Shown here in pieces: positions 7,763-15,648 of a stretch of DNA of 38,720 nucleotides. Origin of the DNA: Cumulibacter manganitolerans (lineage in GTDB: Bacteria > Actinomycetota > Actinomycetes > Mycobacteriales > Antricoccaceae); contig NZ_WBKP01000037.1 in assembly GCF_009602465.1 (NCBI RefSeq), positions 1-38,720 on the forward strand. Reading direction: 5' to 3'. Position numbers and translations under genes: made by a program. Position 1 is the first letter of the stretch. Each line of letters opens with the position of its first letter. The notes below the pieces were generated by a model. The model was not told the DNA's origin. It saw nothing but the letters and a program-made list of their open reading frames with translations, and searched no databases.

Positions 7763-8950
7763 TCAGACGATCAGCAGCGCGAGGTTGATCCCGGTGATCA
7801 GCACCGCGCAGATCGCCGCGAGCACCAGCACGACGGGGTGGTTGCGCATCGCGCCCATCACGCGCGTGCTGCTGGTCAGGTGGATCAGCGGGATGAGCGC
7901 GAACGGCAGGCACAGCGACAGCCCGACCTGGCTCAGCACGAGCGCCTGCGTCGGGTTCGAGGCGAGCGCGATGATGACCAGGGACGGCGCGATGGTCACC
8001 GCGCGCCGCAGCCAGACGTTGAGCCGCCGCCCGAGGAAGTCGGCCATCACGGTCTGTCCGCTGTAGACGCCGGTGCAGGCCGAGGCGAGCGCCGCCGCGA
8101 GCAGCGCGACACCGAACACGACGTCCAGGCCGCCGAGCGTGCCGAGGTGCGCGGCGGCGGTGTCCAGCGCCTGGCCGGCGGCGGTCGGGATCGTCGCCGC
8201 GGTCAGCAGGATCGCCACGTTCACGAACCCGGCGACGGTCATCGCGGCGCCGATGTCGCGCCGGACGCCGGCCAGCGTCTTGGGCACGTTCATCCGCGCC
8301 TCGTCGGCGTCGGCGTGCTCCTTCGACAGGGTGGAGTGCAGGAACAGCGCGTGCGGCATGACGGTCGCGCCGATGATGCCGGCCGCCAGCAGCACGCTTC
8401 CCGCGCCGTCGAGCCGCGGCACCAGCCCGTCCACGGCGTCCGCGCCGACACCGACGCGCGCCAGCATCACGACGTACGCGACGACGACGGCGAACAGCAG
8501 CCCGATGGTGAACGCGGTGAACACCTGCTTGCCGCGCATCCGCAGGGCGATGATGCCGACGGAGCTCAGCGCCACGATCAGCGCGCCGACCAGCAGCGGT
8601 ACGCCGAACAGCAGGTTCAGCGCGATCGCCCCGCCGATGAACTCTGCCAGGTCGGTCAGCACCACGATGATCTCGGCGATCGCCCAGAGCGCCCAGGAGA
8701 CCGGCCGCGGGTATCGGCGGCGTACCTCGGCGGCCAGCGAGTGACCGGTGGCGAGGCCGAGCTTGGCGGCCAGGTACTGCACGAACGCGCCGACGATGCA
8801 GGCGCCGACGACCACCCACAGCAGGAGGTAGCCGTGCGTGGAGCCGGCCACCATGTTGGTGGCCACGTTGCCGGGGTCGATGAACGCGGTCGCCACGACG
8901 AAGGCCGGGCCGAGCACGAACAGCTGGCGGACGCGAGAGCGCTGCAGCAT
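7763..8950 (-). CDS. mntH: Nramp-family Mn2+/Fe2+ transporter
   Basis: This 395-residue polytopic membrane protein imports divalent metal (Mn2+, Fe2+) with protons. The diagnostic helix-1 motif is FIDPGNVATN and the helix-6 motif is GATVMPHALFLHS; both carry the metal-binding residues (Asp, Asn; Met, His). About eleven hydrophobic segments fill the rest, as in other Nramp proteins. The ATG was preferred over a GTG three codons upstream because AGGAGG lies eight bases before it. It is divergent from the dioxygenase gene, and the 136-bp spacer holds an AT-rich palindrome. I see no obvious MntR or DtxR box, so regulation by metal is not shown. Confidence 0.93.
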   Translation of the reverse strand: MLQRSRVRQLFVLGPAFVVATAFIDPGNVATNMVAGSTHGYLLLWVVVGACIVGAFVQYLAAKLGLATGHSLAAEVRRRYPRPVSWALWAIAEIIVVLTDLAEFIGGAIALNLLFGVPLLVGALIVALSSVGIIALRMRGKQVFTAFTIGLLFAVVVAYVVMLARVGVGADAVDGLVPRLDGAGSVLLAAGIIGATVMPHALFLHSTLSKEHADADEARMNVPKTLAGVRRDIGAAMTVAGFVNVAILLTAATIPTAAGQALDTAAAHLGTLGGLDVVFGVALLAAALASACTGVYSGQTVMADFLGRRLNVWLRRAVTIAPSLVIIALASNPTQALVLSQVGLSLCLPFALIPLIHLTSSTRVMGAMRNHPVVLVLAAICAVLITGINLALLIV

Positions 8951-9042
8951 GCCGCTCACCTCCTGCCGCCGCGAGTATGTGTCGAAAGACTAGTGCCCAC
9001 CCACGGCGCGCTTCACGTCAGTGTGGTGACCCCAACTCGGCC

Positions 9043-9067
9043 TTTTTAGTTGATGCTTCAATAAAAA
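9043..9067. promoter_or_regulatory. AT-rich imperfect palindrome, candidate operator
   Basis: The stretch TTTTTAGTTGA-TGC-TTCAATAAAAA forms an imperfect inverted repeat with a TTGA-N4-TCAA centre, in a region otherwise about 70 percent GC. It lies 20 bases before the dioxygenase start and in the spacer shared with the divergent mntH. MarR-type regulators bind sites of this sort, but no MarR gene is present in the window. Confidence 0.5.
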
Positions 9068-9086
9068 TGGGGGTACTCTGGGAGGC

Positions 9087-9875
9087 ATGAACACCAGCCC
9101 GCTCATGCCTGTCGTCTACCTCGGCCACGGAGCCCCGCCGCTGGCCGACGACGCCGTCTGGACCTCCGAGCTCGCCTCGTGGTCCAAGGACCTCCCCCAC
9201 CCCAAGGCGATCCTCGTCGTCTCGGCGCACTGGGAGGCCGCCCCCGTCACCCTCGGGGCCACCCGCACCGTCCCGCTCACCTACGACTTCTGGGGCTTCC
9301 CGCAGAAGTACTACGAGGTGCAGTACAACGCACCCGGCGCGCCGGCGCTGGCCGCCGAGGTCACCAAGCTGCTCGGCGAGGTCGCGCACGACGAGGCCCG
9401 CGGTCTCGATCACGGTGCGTACGTCCCGCTGGTCGAGATGTACCCCGACGCGGACATCCCGGTGCTGCAGCTGTCGATGCCGACGCTCGCCCCCGCCCAG
9501 CTGTTCGAGCTCGGCCGCAAGCTGGCGCCGCTGCGCGAGCAGGGCGTGCTGATCATGGGCAGTGGCTTCGTCACGCACAACCTGCGGCTGATCCAGTTCG
9601 GGCACGGCGGTCCCGCCGACCAGCGCCCTTCCTGGTCGCTGGACTTCGACGAGTGGACGACGCGCGCGATGGCCTCCGGGGACGTCGACAGCCTGCTCGA
9701 CTTCATGCACAAGGCCCCGGCCGCCCAGCTGGCGCACCCGCGCACCGAGCACTTCGCGCCGATCTTCGTCTCCATGGGCGCGGCGTACGGCGCGGAAGGG
9801 CGCACCTTCCAGGCCGACTCGGTGATCGACGGCTACTGGTACGGCCTGGCGAAGCGGTCCTTCCAGATCGCCTAG
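9087..9875 (+). CDS. Class III extradiol dioxygenase, LigB/DODA family
   Basis: This is a 262-residue member of the LigB superfamily (4,5-DOPA dioxygenase/YgiD-like), non-haem metal enzymes that open catechol-type rings. The metal and catalytic histidines are all recognisable: His14 in YLGHGAPP, His48 in VSAHWEA, His109 in LDHGAYVPL and His222 in TEHFAP. The family segment GSGFVTHNLR is intact. The ATG follows GGGAGG. Length is normal for the family. The true substrate is unknown, since many DODA-like bacterial proteins act on catechols or have unknown roles. No aromatic-pathway partner flanks it, but an AT-rich palindrome in its promoter suggests induction by a small molecule. Confidence 0.92.
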   Translation: MNTSPLMPVVYLGHGAPPLADDAVWTSELASWSKDLPHPKAILVVSAHWEAAPVTLGATRTVPLTYDFWGFPQKYYEVQYNAPGAPALAAEVTKLLGEVAHDEARGLDHGAYVPLVEMYPDADIPVLQLSMPTLAPAQLFELGRKLAPLREQGVLIMGSGFVTHNLRLIQFGHGGPADQRPSWSLDFDEWTTRAMASGDVDSLLDFMHKAPAAQLAHPRTEHFAPIFVSMGAAYGAEGRTFQADSVIDGYWYGLAKRSFQIA

Positions 9876-9888
9876 TCGCGCGGACGGG

Positions 9889-9894
9889 CATAGT
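9889..9894 (+). promoter_or_regulatory. -10 hexamer of a leaderless promoter (SWIM gene)
   Basis: CATAGT ends six bases before the GTG start, and there is no Shine-Dalgarno sequence between. This geometry puts the transcription start at the start codon. Confidence 0.5.
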
Positions 9895-9900
9895 GGACCC

Positions 9901-11595
9901 GTGCAGCAGCTCACCGAGACGGTCATTCGGCTCGCTGCGGACGACGGACGGTTCGCGCGCGGCGAGGACTACGTGCGCTATGTCCGGGGACTGCAGACCT
10001 CGGAGCGCACGGCGAGCGCCACGATCCAGGCCAAGCGGGTGTACGTCGTGCACCTCGACTGGACCGGGTCGAGGCTGACCGGCACGTGTACTTGCTGGGA
10101 CGAGCCCGACGGGCTGTGCAAGCACCAAGTCGCCGTCGCGCTGGCCGTCGTGGAGAACGCGCCGCCGGACAACCATGGGCAGCCCGCCGAGTTGGCCGAC
10201 TTCGTGCGGCGGTTGCCCGCCGACGAGCTCGCCACCCTGCTGCTCGACATCGCGGGTGACCACGAGGACGTGCACCGTCGGCTGACCATCCGGATGGCCA
10301 CCGCGACCGGCAACCCGAACGATGCCGCAAAGGAGCTCGAGTCGAGTGCCTCGCGGGCTCTCTCGATCCGAGGATTCATCGACTACCGCCGATCCTTCGA
10401 GGTGGCCGCGGCCGCGGCGACGCTGCTCCGCGAGCTCGAGACGACATTCCGCGCGGCCGGATCGGCCGTCGTCCAACCCGCTCTGCTGCGCACATTGGGA
10501 CGGCTGCGATCGATCGTCCAGCGCGCGGACGACTCCGGCGGTGCGATCGGAGATGCCGAGCAGCACGCCTACGATCTGTACGTCCGGGCCTGCCGGCAGG
10601 GCCCCGTCGACGCGAAGAAGCTGGCCCGATGGCTGGTCAAGTACCAGATCGAGTCGCCCGGCTGGCCGGATGCTCGGTTGGCGCACTTCAGCGAGGCGCT
10701 CGGTGAACCCGGGCTGGCGACCTACCGCGCAGAGCTGCGCAAGCGGTCGGCATCCACCGCGCGTCGGCCGGCCCATCCCGATCGTCCGTGGCAGCGCGAC
10801 CACGACCGCGACACGCTCGACGACCTGCTGATCGACCTGGCGCGACACGACGGTGACGTGGAAGAGCTGCTGCGGCTGCTGGACGACCCGGAGAGCCCAC
10901 GGCCGGCGGAGGCGATCCGCGTGTTGTTCGCAGCGGGGCGCGCCGCGGACGCAGAGACACGCCTGGACGGCTGGCTCGGCGCGTCACCGAAGCCCCGCGA
11001 CCGGCCGATGTCGTTCGGCCGCGACCGCGCGCTAAATGCTGGCGAGATCATTGCGATGCTCGAGTCGTTCGGGCGGCACGACGACGCGCTCGAGCACGCC
11101 CGGCAGGTCTTCCGGTTCAGCCCGGGTGCGGACACGTTCGCGGCGCTGCTGGACGTCGCACGTCCCGAGGAGCGGGAGGAGCAGCGAGCGTGGGCGCTCG
11201 CCGCAGCGACCGAGAAGTGTCGCGCACTCGGTGATGCGCGACCGCTGGTGCTCGTTCATCTCGCGGACGGCGACGGCGACGCGGCCTGGACGGCCGCGCA
11301 CGAGTTCGGGTCGACGCAATGCTGGCCGGAATTGGTGAGCGGGACGTCGGAAACCCATCCGGCGCAGTGTGCGATGGCGCTGACCATCGCCACGGAGCCC
11401 CTGCTTCAGGTCGCCGGCAGTGCGCAGTACCAGGAGATCGCCGCACTGCTCACCCGCGCCAGACCGTTGTACGCGGCGGCCGGGCGGACCGAGGAGCTTC
11501 GCGAGTACCTGCGGCAGATCCGCACCGAGCATGCGCGCCGTCCCTTGTTCATCTCGGAGCTGAACCGCGCGGCTCTCGACCCGGACACCCTCTGA
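9901..11595 (+). CDS. SWIM zinc-finger protein, 564 aa
   Basis: An N-terminal SWIM zinc finger is clear: Cys63 and Cys65 (TCTCW), then Cys73 and His75 (GLCKHQ), a CxC-x7-CxH pattern. SWIM domains bind nucleic acid or protein. The remaining 480 residues are helical and look like repeated helical hairpins (for example LDDLLIDLARHDGDVEELLRLL and RVLFAAGRAADAETRLDGWL), resembling a TPR-like scaffold. The molecular role is unknown. It begins with GTG without a ribosome site and is probably leaderless. It has no evident operon partners; the next gene is convergent paaK. Confidence 0.85.
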   Translation: MQQLTETVIRLAADDGRFARGEDYVRYVRGLQTSERTASATIQAKRVYVVHLDWTGSRLTGTCTCWDEPDGLCKHQVAVALAVVENAPPDNHGQPAELADFVRRLPADELATLLLDIAGDHEDVHRRLTIRMATATGNPNDAAKELESSASRALSIRGFIDYRRSFEVAAAAATLLRELETTFRAAGSAVVQPALLRTLGRLRSIVQRADDSGGAIGDAEQHAYDLYVRACRQGPVDAKKLARWLVKYQIESPGWPDARLAHFSEALGEPGLATYRAELRKRSASTARRPAHPDRPWQRDHDRDTLDDLLIDLARHDGDVEELLRLLDDPESPRPAEAIRVLFAAGRAADAETRLDGWLGASPKPRDRPMSFGRDRALNAGEIIAMLESFGRHDDALEHARQVFRFSPGADTFAALLDVARPEEREEQRAWALAAATEKCRALGDARPLVLVHLADGDGDAAWTAAHEFGSTQCWPELVSGTSETHPAQCAMALTIATEPLLQVAGSAQYQEIAALLTRARPLYAAAGRTEELREYLRQIRTEHARRPLFISELNRAALDPDTL

Positions 11596-11609
11596 CGGCG
11601 GCTCCCGGC

Positions 11610-11797
11610 GTCTCGACGTCGCTACGCCTATCGGCTCCGCTCGCTCGACGACCGTTGCATGCGCTCGACGACCGTGTGGGAGGCCGACACCATCCATACC
11701 CGGACGCACATGGGCGCGGGGCGACCTTTCCACGGTCGCGGGGTGACCTTCCCACGGTCGTCGAGCGAGGGCGAGGAACGAGCCCGACGTCGAGACG
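11610..11797. repeat. Inverted pair of the CTCGACGACCGT repeat family
   Basis: A block beginning GTCTCGACGTCGCT and ending CTCGCTCGACGACCGT (about 11610-11655, with a second CTCGACGACCGT just after) faces an inverted copy (about 11751-11797: CCCACGGTCGTCGAGCGAGG ending GACGTCGAGACG). They lie in the non-coding gap between the convergent SWIM and paaK genes. The same words recur in larger number at 15.65-16.03 kb. Confidence 0.75.
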
Positions 11798-11846
11798 CCG
11801 CAACCACGCCGGCTCACCGACGGTGGTCTCCGGCGGGCGTGGAAGG

Positions 11847-13181
11847 CTAGGTGAGCAGGCCGGGGAACGGGGAGTCGGCGCCGGCCTTCCAGTGCTGCAC
11901 GCGGACCGCCTTGCCGACCTCGGTGCGCGGCAACCCGCCCGGCTCGGCGAGCACCACCTTGCACGACACGCCGAGGCGGTCCTTCAGCTCGTGCTGCAGC
12001 CGCGCCAGCAGCTCGGGGACCTGGCCGCTGGGCACGTCCTGCGTCGGCTCGGTGACCGCGATCATCGACGGCATCGTGCCACGCTCGTCGATGACCAGGG
12101 TGTACGCCGTGGACACCCGGTCGTCGGCCAGCAGGACCGCCTCGATCTCGCTCGGGAACACGTTCACGCCGCGGATGATCAGCATGTCGTCGGCGCGGCC
12201 GACGATGCGGGACATCGTGGTGAAGGTGCGGCCGTTCGGGTCCTCCACGCGCTGCAGCGAGGCCAGGTCGCCGGTGCGGTAGCGCACCACCGGCGTCGCC
12301 TCCTTCGTCAGCGTCGTGAAGACCAGCTCGCCGACCTCGCCCTCGGCGACCGGCTTGCCGGTGGCCGGGTCGATGCACTCGGGCAGGAAGTGGTCCTCGT
12401 TGATGAAGAGGTAGCCGGGGCTCTCGGGGGTCTCGAAGGCGACGCCGGGCCCGCCGAGCTCGCACATCCCGTAGATGTCCATCGCCTTGATGCCCAGCCC
12501 CTTCTCCAGGGACGCCCGCATGCCCTCGCTCCACGGCTCGGCGCCGAACACGCCGGCCTTCAGCGAGTTGTCCGCGGGATCGATGCCGTGCTTGGCCATC
12601 GCGTCGGCGATCGCGGCGGCGTACGACGGCGTGCACAGCAGGACCTCGGGCCGCAGGTCCTCGATGAGGGTCACCTGCCGCTGGGTCATGCCGCCCGAGA
12701 TCGGGACGGTGCACGCCCCGAGGTGCTCGATCCCCTGGTGCAGGCCGAGGCCGCCGGTGAACAGGCCGTAGCCGTAGGCGTTGTGCACGAACGTGCCGGC
12801 GCGAGCGCCCGCCGCGTCGAGCACCCGGGCGTTCGCGCGGCCGAGGATGTCGAGGTCGGTCGCGGTGTACGCGACGATGGTCGGGCGACCCGACGTACCG
12901 GACGTCGCGTGGATGCGCCGCACCTCGCTGCGGTCGACGCACAGCATGCCGAGCGGGTAGTACTCGCGCATCTGGGCCTTCGCGACGGTCGGCAGCTCGT
13001 TGAGGTTCTCGAGCGTGACCTCCTGCGGATCGACCCCGGCGAGCTGCTCGCGGTGCTGCGGCGACGCGTCGCGCACCCGCGCCAGCAGGGCGCGCAGCCT
13101 GTCCTGCTGCAGCTGCCGCAGCTGCTCGACGGGCATCGTCTGGGCGTCGCGGTCGAACATCTCGGTGGTGGGCTCGGCCAT
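11847..13181 (-). CDS. paaK: Phenylacetate-CoA ligase
   Basis: It converts phenylacetate, ATP and CoA to phenylacetyl-CoA, the first step of the aerobic phenylacetate pathway. The 444-residue protein carries the PaaK-type adenylation motifs: HATSGTSGRPTIVAYT (phosphate loop), VFGAEPWSEGMR, IYGMCELGGPGVAFE (A5), RYRTGDLASL, RIVGRADDMLIIRGVNVFP (hinge) and the C-terminal lysine in GLPRTEVGKAVRVQ. The GGPGV form after the A5 motif is typical of PaaK rather than of FadD enzymes. The ATG has AAGAAGGA upstream. It lies downstream of, and probably with, the TetR regulator gene, whose upstream region holds a palindrome also found before paaA. The gap before it is 29 bases, which suits one transcript. 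Confidence 0.95.
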   Translation of the reverse strand: MAEPTTEMFDRDAQTMPVEQLRQLQQDRLRALLARVRDASPQHREQLAGVDPQEVTLENLNELPTVAKAQMREYYPLGMLCVDRSEVRRIHATSGTSGRPTIVAYTATDLDILGRANARVLDAAGARAGTFVHNAYGYGLFTGGLGLHQGIEHLGACTVPISGGMTQRQVTLIEDLRPEVLLCTPSYAAAIADAMAKHGIDPADNSLKAGVFGAEPWSEGMRASLEKGLGIKAMDIYGMCELGGPGVAFETPESPGYLFINEDHFLPECIDPATGKPVAEGEVGELVFTTLTKEATPVVRYRTGDLASLQRVEDPNGRTFTTMSRIVGRADDMLIIRGVNVFPSEIEAVLLADDRVSTAYTLVIDERGTMPSMIAVTEPTQDVPSGQVPELLARLQHELKDRLGVSCKVVLAEPGGLPRTEVGKAVRVQHWKAGADSPFPGLLT

Positions 13182-13210
13182 GCTGGTTCCTTCTTGCCGG
13201 TGGAGAGTCG

Positions 13211-13831
13211 TTACTGGCGGCTGTCGCCGTCGGTGCGGCGTCGCAGCCCGTCGAGGACCAGCGCGACGACGTGGTCCTCGATGACCTGAGGGGTGAGGGC
13301 GCCGCCGGGGCGGTACCACTCGACGAGGGAGTTGACGGTGCCGAAGACCAGCCGGGTCATCAGCGCCGGGTCGATGCCGTCGGAGAGCTCGCCGGCGTCC
13401 GCCGCGGCCTGCAGCAGGACGGCGACCCGCCCGTCGAAGGCGCGGCGCGCCTCGATCGCGCGCCGCTCGGTCGCGGAGTTGCCGCGCACCCGCAGGAACA
13501 AGGTGATGGTCTCGACGTCCTTCAGCAGCGCCGCCGTCGTGCGCCGGACGACGGTCTCGACCGCGTCGATCGGGCGGGCGTGGGTCGCGAGCGCCTCCTC
13601 GGCGGGCAGCAGCGCGTCGTCGAGCGCCCGCGCCGCATGATCGAGCGCCTGCCCGAGCAACGCCTCCTTGCCGGAGACGTGGTGGTAGATCGAGGACTTC
13701 GTGATACCGGCGGCGGCGGCGATCGCATCCATCGACGTGCCGTCGTACCCGCGGTCGTTGAAGGTGCGGATGGCGACCCGCAGCAACGACTTGGCGTCGT
13801 GCTGGCGGCGGCGGGTGGCTGGCTTCGTCAC
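13211..13831 (-). CDS. paaR: TetR-family regulator, PaaR-like
   Basis: This 206-residue TetR protein has an N-terminal helix-turn-helix (LLRVAIRTFNDRGYDGTSMD, then AIAAAAGITKSSIYHHVSGKE), and a C-terminal ligand domain resembling TetR_C (VFGTVNSLVEWYRPGG). It is upstream of and apparently co-transcribed with paaK. The palindrome 20 bases before its start recurs before paaA, so it is best read as the repressor of both, released by phenylacetyl-CoA as known for PaaR proteins. The GTG was chosen because GAGGA lies upstream; an in-frame GTG seven codons earlier would overlap that ribosome site. The PaaR name rests on context and operator, not on residues. Confidence 0.85.
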   Translation of the reverse strand: MTKPATRRRQHDAKSLLRVAIRTFNDRGYDGTSMDAIAAAAGITKSSIYHHVSGKEALLGQALDHAARALDDALLPAEEALATHARPIDAVETVVRRTTAALLKDVETITLFLRVRGNSATERRAIEARRAFDGRVAVLLQAAADAGELSDGIDPALMTRLVFGTVNSLVEWYRPGGALTPQVIEDHVVALVLDGLRRRTDGDSRQ

Positions 13832-13850
13832 GAGTCCTCTTCGGCAATCC

Positions 13851-13868
13851 ACCGACCGTTCGGTCGGT
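13851..13868. promoter_or_regulatory. PaaR-type operator, site 1
   Basis: ACCGACCG-TT-CGGTCGGT is an inverted repeat of two perfect 8-bp arms, 20 bases before the GTG start of the TetR gene. A near-identical site lies before paaA. It agrees with the ACCG/CGGT half-sites known for actinobacterial PaaR. Confidence 0.8.
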
Positions 13869-13972
13869 TAACGTTGCAGTCTGCCCTACCGGGCCGCAAA
13901 GATCCAGACTGTCTCGGGAGGTAATCCGTCGCTACGCTCGGGTCATTCGACCAGCACCCGATAGGAGCCACC

Positions 13973-14278
13973 GTGAGCAATTCCTTCTTCGCCGTGTACA
14001 AGATGCCCGATGACCCTGCCGCGTTCGACGAGGCCTACAAGGGCCACACCGCCATCGTCGAGAAGCTGCCGGGAATGACCGAGCTGCGGGTCAACAAGGT
14101 CGTCAACCAGGTGGCCGGCGAGCCGAAGCTGTACCTCATCACCGAGATGGCCTTCGGCTCGGTCGAGGATCTGCAGGCGGCGCTCGCGTCCGACCCGGGC
14201 AAGGAGTCCGCGGCGGACCTGCAGAGCTGGGGCGGCGACAAGCTGATCTCGATGCTCGTCACCGAGCGCCTGCAGTAG
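13973..14278 (+). CDS. EthD-family protein, 101 aa
   Basis: This is a small ferredoxin-like alpha/beta-barrel dimer protein of the EthD family. The start FFAVYKMPDDPAAFDEAYKGHT and the central LPGMTELRVNKVVNQV, followed by YLITEMAFGSVEDLQAAL, match the usual EthD pattern, including the histidine of the YxxxH element. EthD was named from ether degradation with a P450 system, but most members act in unknown oxidative or detoxifying roles. The GTG follows AGGAG at five bases. It is divergent from the TetR-paaK pair, across about 140 bases containing the PaaR site, so PaaR might also affect it. Confidence 0.9.
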   Translation: MSNSFFAVYKMPDDPAAFDEAYKGHTAIVEKLPGMTELRVNKVVNQVAGEPKLYLITEMAFGSVEDLQAALASDPGKESAADLQSWGGDKLISMLVTERLQ

Positions 14279-14292
14279 ACCCGATACGTCTC

Positions 14293-14330
14293 GACGGCCG
14301 AGGACGCCCCACGGGGTGTCCTCGGCCGTC
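14293..14330. terminator. Bidirectional hairpin terminator
   Basis: The arms GACGGCCGAGGAC and GTCCTCGGCCGTC, extended by CCCC/GGGG around an ACG loop, form a near-perfect stem. It lies between the convergent EthD and DUF1059 genes. No T-run follows, as is common in actinobacteria. Confidence 0.85.
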
Positions 14331-14351
14331 ATCGTGGCGGAGCGGTCGCCG

Positions 14352-14588
14352 TCAGCCCTGGGGCAGCGCGTCGAAGGACTTCTTGGTCTCCTCGTACCAG
14401 GCCATGCCGCCGGCCGGGTCGGCCCAGCGGGCCGACATCGCGTCGGCCGCCTCCTGGTGCGCGGCGTCGCCACCGCCGACCGCCTCCTTCAGGTGCGCGT
14501 CCTGCGCCTTGATGACGTCGTCCGCAGTCTCGCCGCGGTGCTCGAGGTCGCACGGTCCGCCGAGCTGATTGCAGGTCATGGTCTTCAT
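14352..14588 (-). CDS. DUF1059-like small protein, 78 aa
   Basis: The N-terminus MKTMTCNQLGGPCDLEHRGE is typical of DUF1059 proteins, with two cysteines spaced as in the family. The second half (AMSARWADPAGGMAWYEETKK) is a helical segment. Function is unknown for the family. The ATG follows AGAGGAAA. It ends at a hairpin shared with the convergent EthD gene. Nothing nearby suggests a partner. Confidence 0.85.
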   Translation of the reverse strand: MKTMTCNQLGGPCDLEHRGETADDVIKAQDAHLKEAVGGGDAAHQEAADAMSARWADPAGGMAWYEETKKSFDALPQG

Positions 14589-14717
14589 GGTGGTTTCCTC
14601 TCTTGGCTGCTTTTCCTGGTTGACGATTCCCGGGGCACGAGTGTGACAGCCTGGCGCGCGTGATGTGGCACAGGTAACTTCTACAAGGATCCGCACGGCA
14701 GGCGACGGGGAGGCGTG

Positions 14718-15209
14718 ATGAGTGACGGCGTGGTGCTCACCGACGAGATGAGGGCCCTGATCGGGCAGACCCACGAGTGGACGTACGAGGTCACGACGAC
14801 CGGCGTCCGGGGGTTCGCCCGCGGCGTCGGATACGCCGATCGCACCTACTACGACGAAGCCGCGGCCGACTCGGCCGGTTACCAGGCGCTGCCCGCGCCG
14901 CCCTGCTACCTGGGCACTCCGGTCTACCTCCCCGGGGAGGTCGACGAGACGTTCTCGGTGCCGGCGGTCGTCAGCCCCGCCCCGCAGCAGTTCGGGCTGC
15001 AGAACGTCCTCGACGGCGGCACCGAGACGGTGTACGACCGTCCGCTGCTGGCCGGTGACGTGCTGACCGCGACCCACCAGATCGCCGACGCCACGCCGAA
15101 GCAGAGCAAGGCACTCGGGCCGATGCTGGTCGTGTCGACGCAGTCGGACTACCGGGACGCCGACGGCCGGCACGTCGCGACCCAGCGGTCGCAGGTCATC
15201 TTCTACTGA
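14718..15209 (+). CDS. Hot-dog (MaoC-like N-terminal/FAS1-type) dehydratase subunit A
   Basis: This 163-residue protein has the hot-dog fold of the MaoC dehydratase N-terminal family. It shows IGQTHEWTYEVTTTGVRGFA at the start and APPCYLGTPVYLPG in the centre, and the segment FGLQNVLDGGTETVYDRPL, in which such proteins carry the helix that in its partner holds the active site. It lacks the catalytic D-x4-H pair, as non-catalytic HadA/HadC-type partners do. The next gene encodes the catalytic half 17 bases downstream, so the two probably form a (3R)-hydroxyacyl-thioester dehydratase. The ATG follows GGGGAGG. The substrate (fatty acyl, bile-acid or steroid side chain) is not evident. Confidence 0.85.
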   Translation: MSDGVVLTDEMRALIGQTHEWTYEVTTTGVRGFARGVGYADRTYYDEAAADSAGYQALPAPPCYLGTPVYLPGEVDETFSVPAVVSPAPQQFGLQNVLDGGTETVYDRPLLAGDVLTATHQIADATPKQSKALGPMLVVSTQSDYRDADGRHVATQRSQVIFY

Positions 15210-15226
15210 TCCGGGAGGACGAACCG

Positions 15227-15637
15227 ATGAGCTTCGAGATCGCGGTCGGCGACCGCCTGCCCACGCTGACCAAGAGCCCCGACCGCGAGGCGCTGGTGAA
15301 GTACGCCGCCGGCGGCGGCGACTTCAACCCCCTGCACTTCGACGCGGACTTCCCGCAGACGAAGCTGACCGGCGGCAACATCGTGCACGGCCGGCTGAAG
15401 TACGCGGCGATGGGCCAGTGCGTGTCGGACTGGCTCGCGCACCGCGGCTGGATCCGCTCGATCAGCGCGCAATACCGCGGGATGGATCTCGTCTCGACCA
15501 CCTTCACCTGCGAGGGCGAGGTCACCGACGTCCGCGAGGAGGACGGGTCGCAGGTCGCGACCGTGCGGCTGTGGACCGCCGACGCGAACGGCAACCAGAC
15601 CACGGTCGGCCAGGCCGAGGTCGTCGTCCCCACCTGA
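15227..15637 (+). CDS. MaoC-like (hydratase 2) dehydratase, catalytic subunit B
   Basis: This 136-residue hot-dog protein carries the hydratase-2 motif GGGDFNPLHFDADFP, with the catalytic aspartate and histidine, followed by GGNIVHGRLKYAAMG. It is the size of HadB-like subunits. Together with the preceding gene it should make a heterodimer that hydrates or dehydrates 2-enoyl/3-hydroxyacyl thioesters. A ribosome site GGGAGGA lies eight bases before the ATG. Downstream there is no gene for 338 bases, only repeat DNA. Its role with the neighbouring acyl-CoA genes in catabolism rather than synthesis is possible but not shown. Confidence 0.9.
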   Translation: MSFEIAVGDRLPTLTKSPDREALVKYAAGGGDFNPLHFDADFPQTKLTGGNIVHGRLKYAAMGQCVSDWLAHRGWIRSISAQYRGMDLVSTTFTCEGEVTDVREEDGSQVATVRLWTADANGNQTTVGQAEVVVPT

Positions 15638-15648
15638 GCCGAGCGCTA

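Noticed and set aside
9074-9079. TACTCT as -10 box of the dioxygenase gene
   Set aside because: Transcription from it would begin after the GGGAGG ribosome site that the gene clearly has. The real promoter is probably further upstream, around the AT-rich palindrome.
11847-13847. A single 666-residue protein joining the TetR region with PaaK
   Set aside because: Only the C-terminal 444 residues match PaaK, which has its own ATG and ribosome site. The upstream part is an out-of-frame reading of the TetR gene.
14352-15173. A 273-residue minus-strand frame containing the DUF1059 protein
   Set aside because: The first 195 codons are antisense to the hot-dog subunit A gene; the ATG with AGAGGAAA before MKTMTC is the real start.
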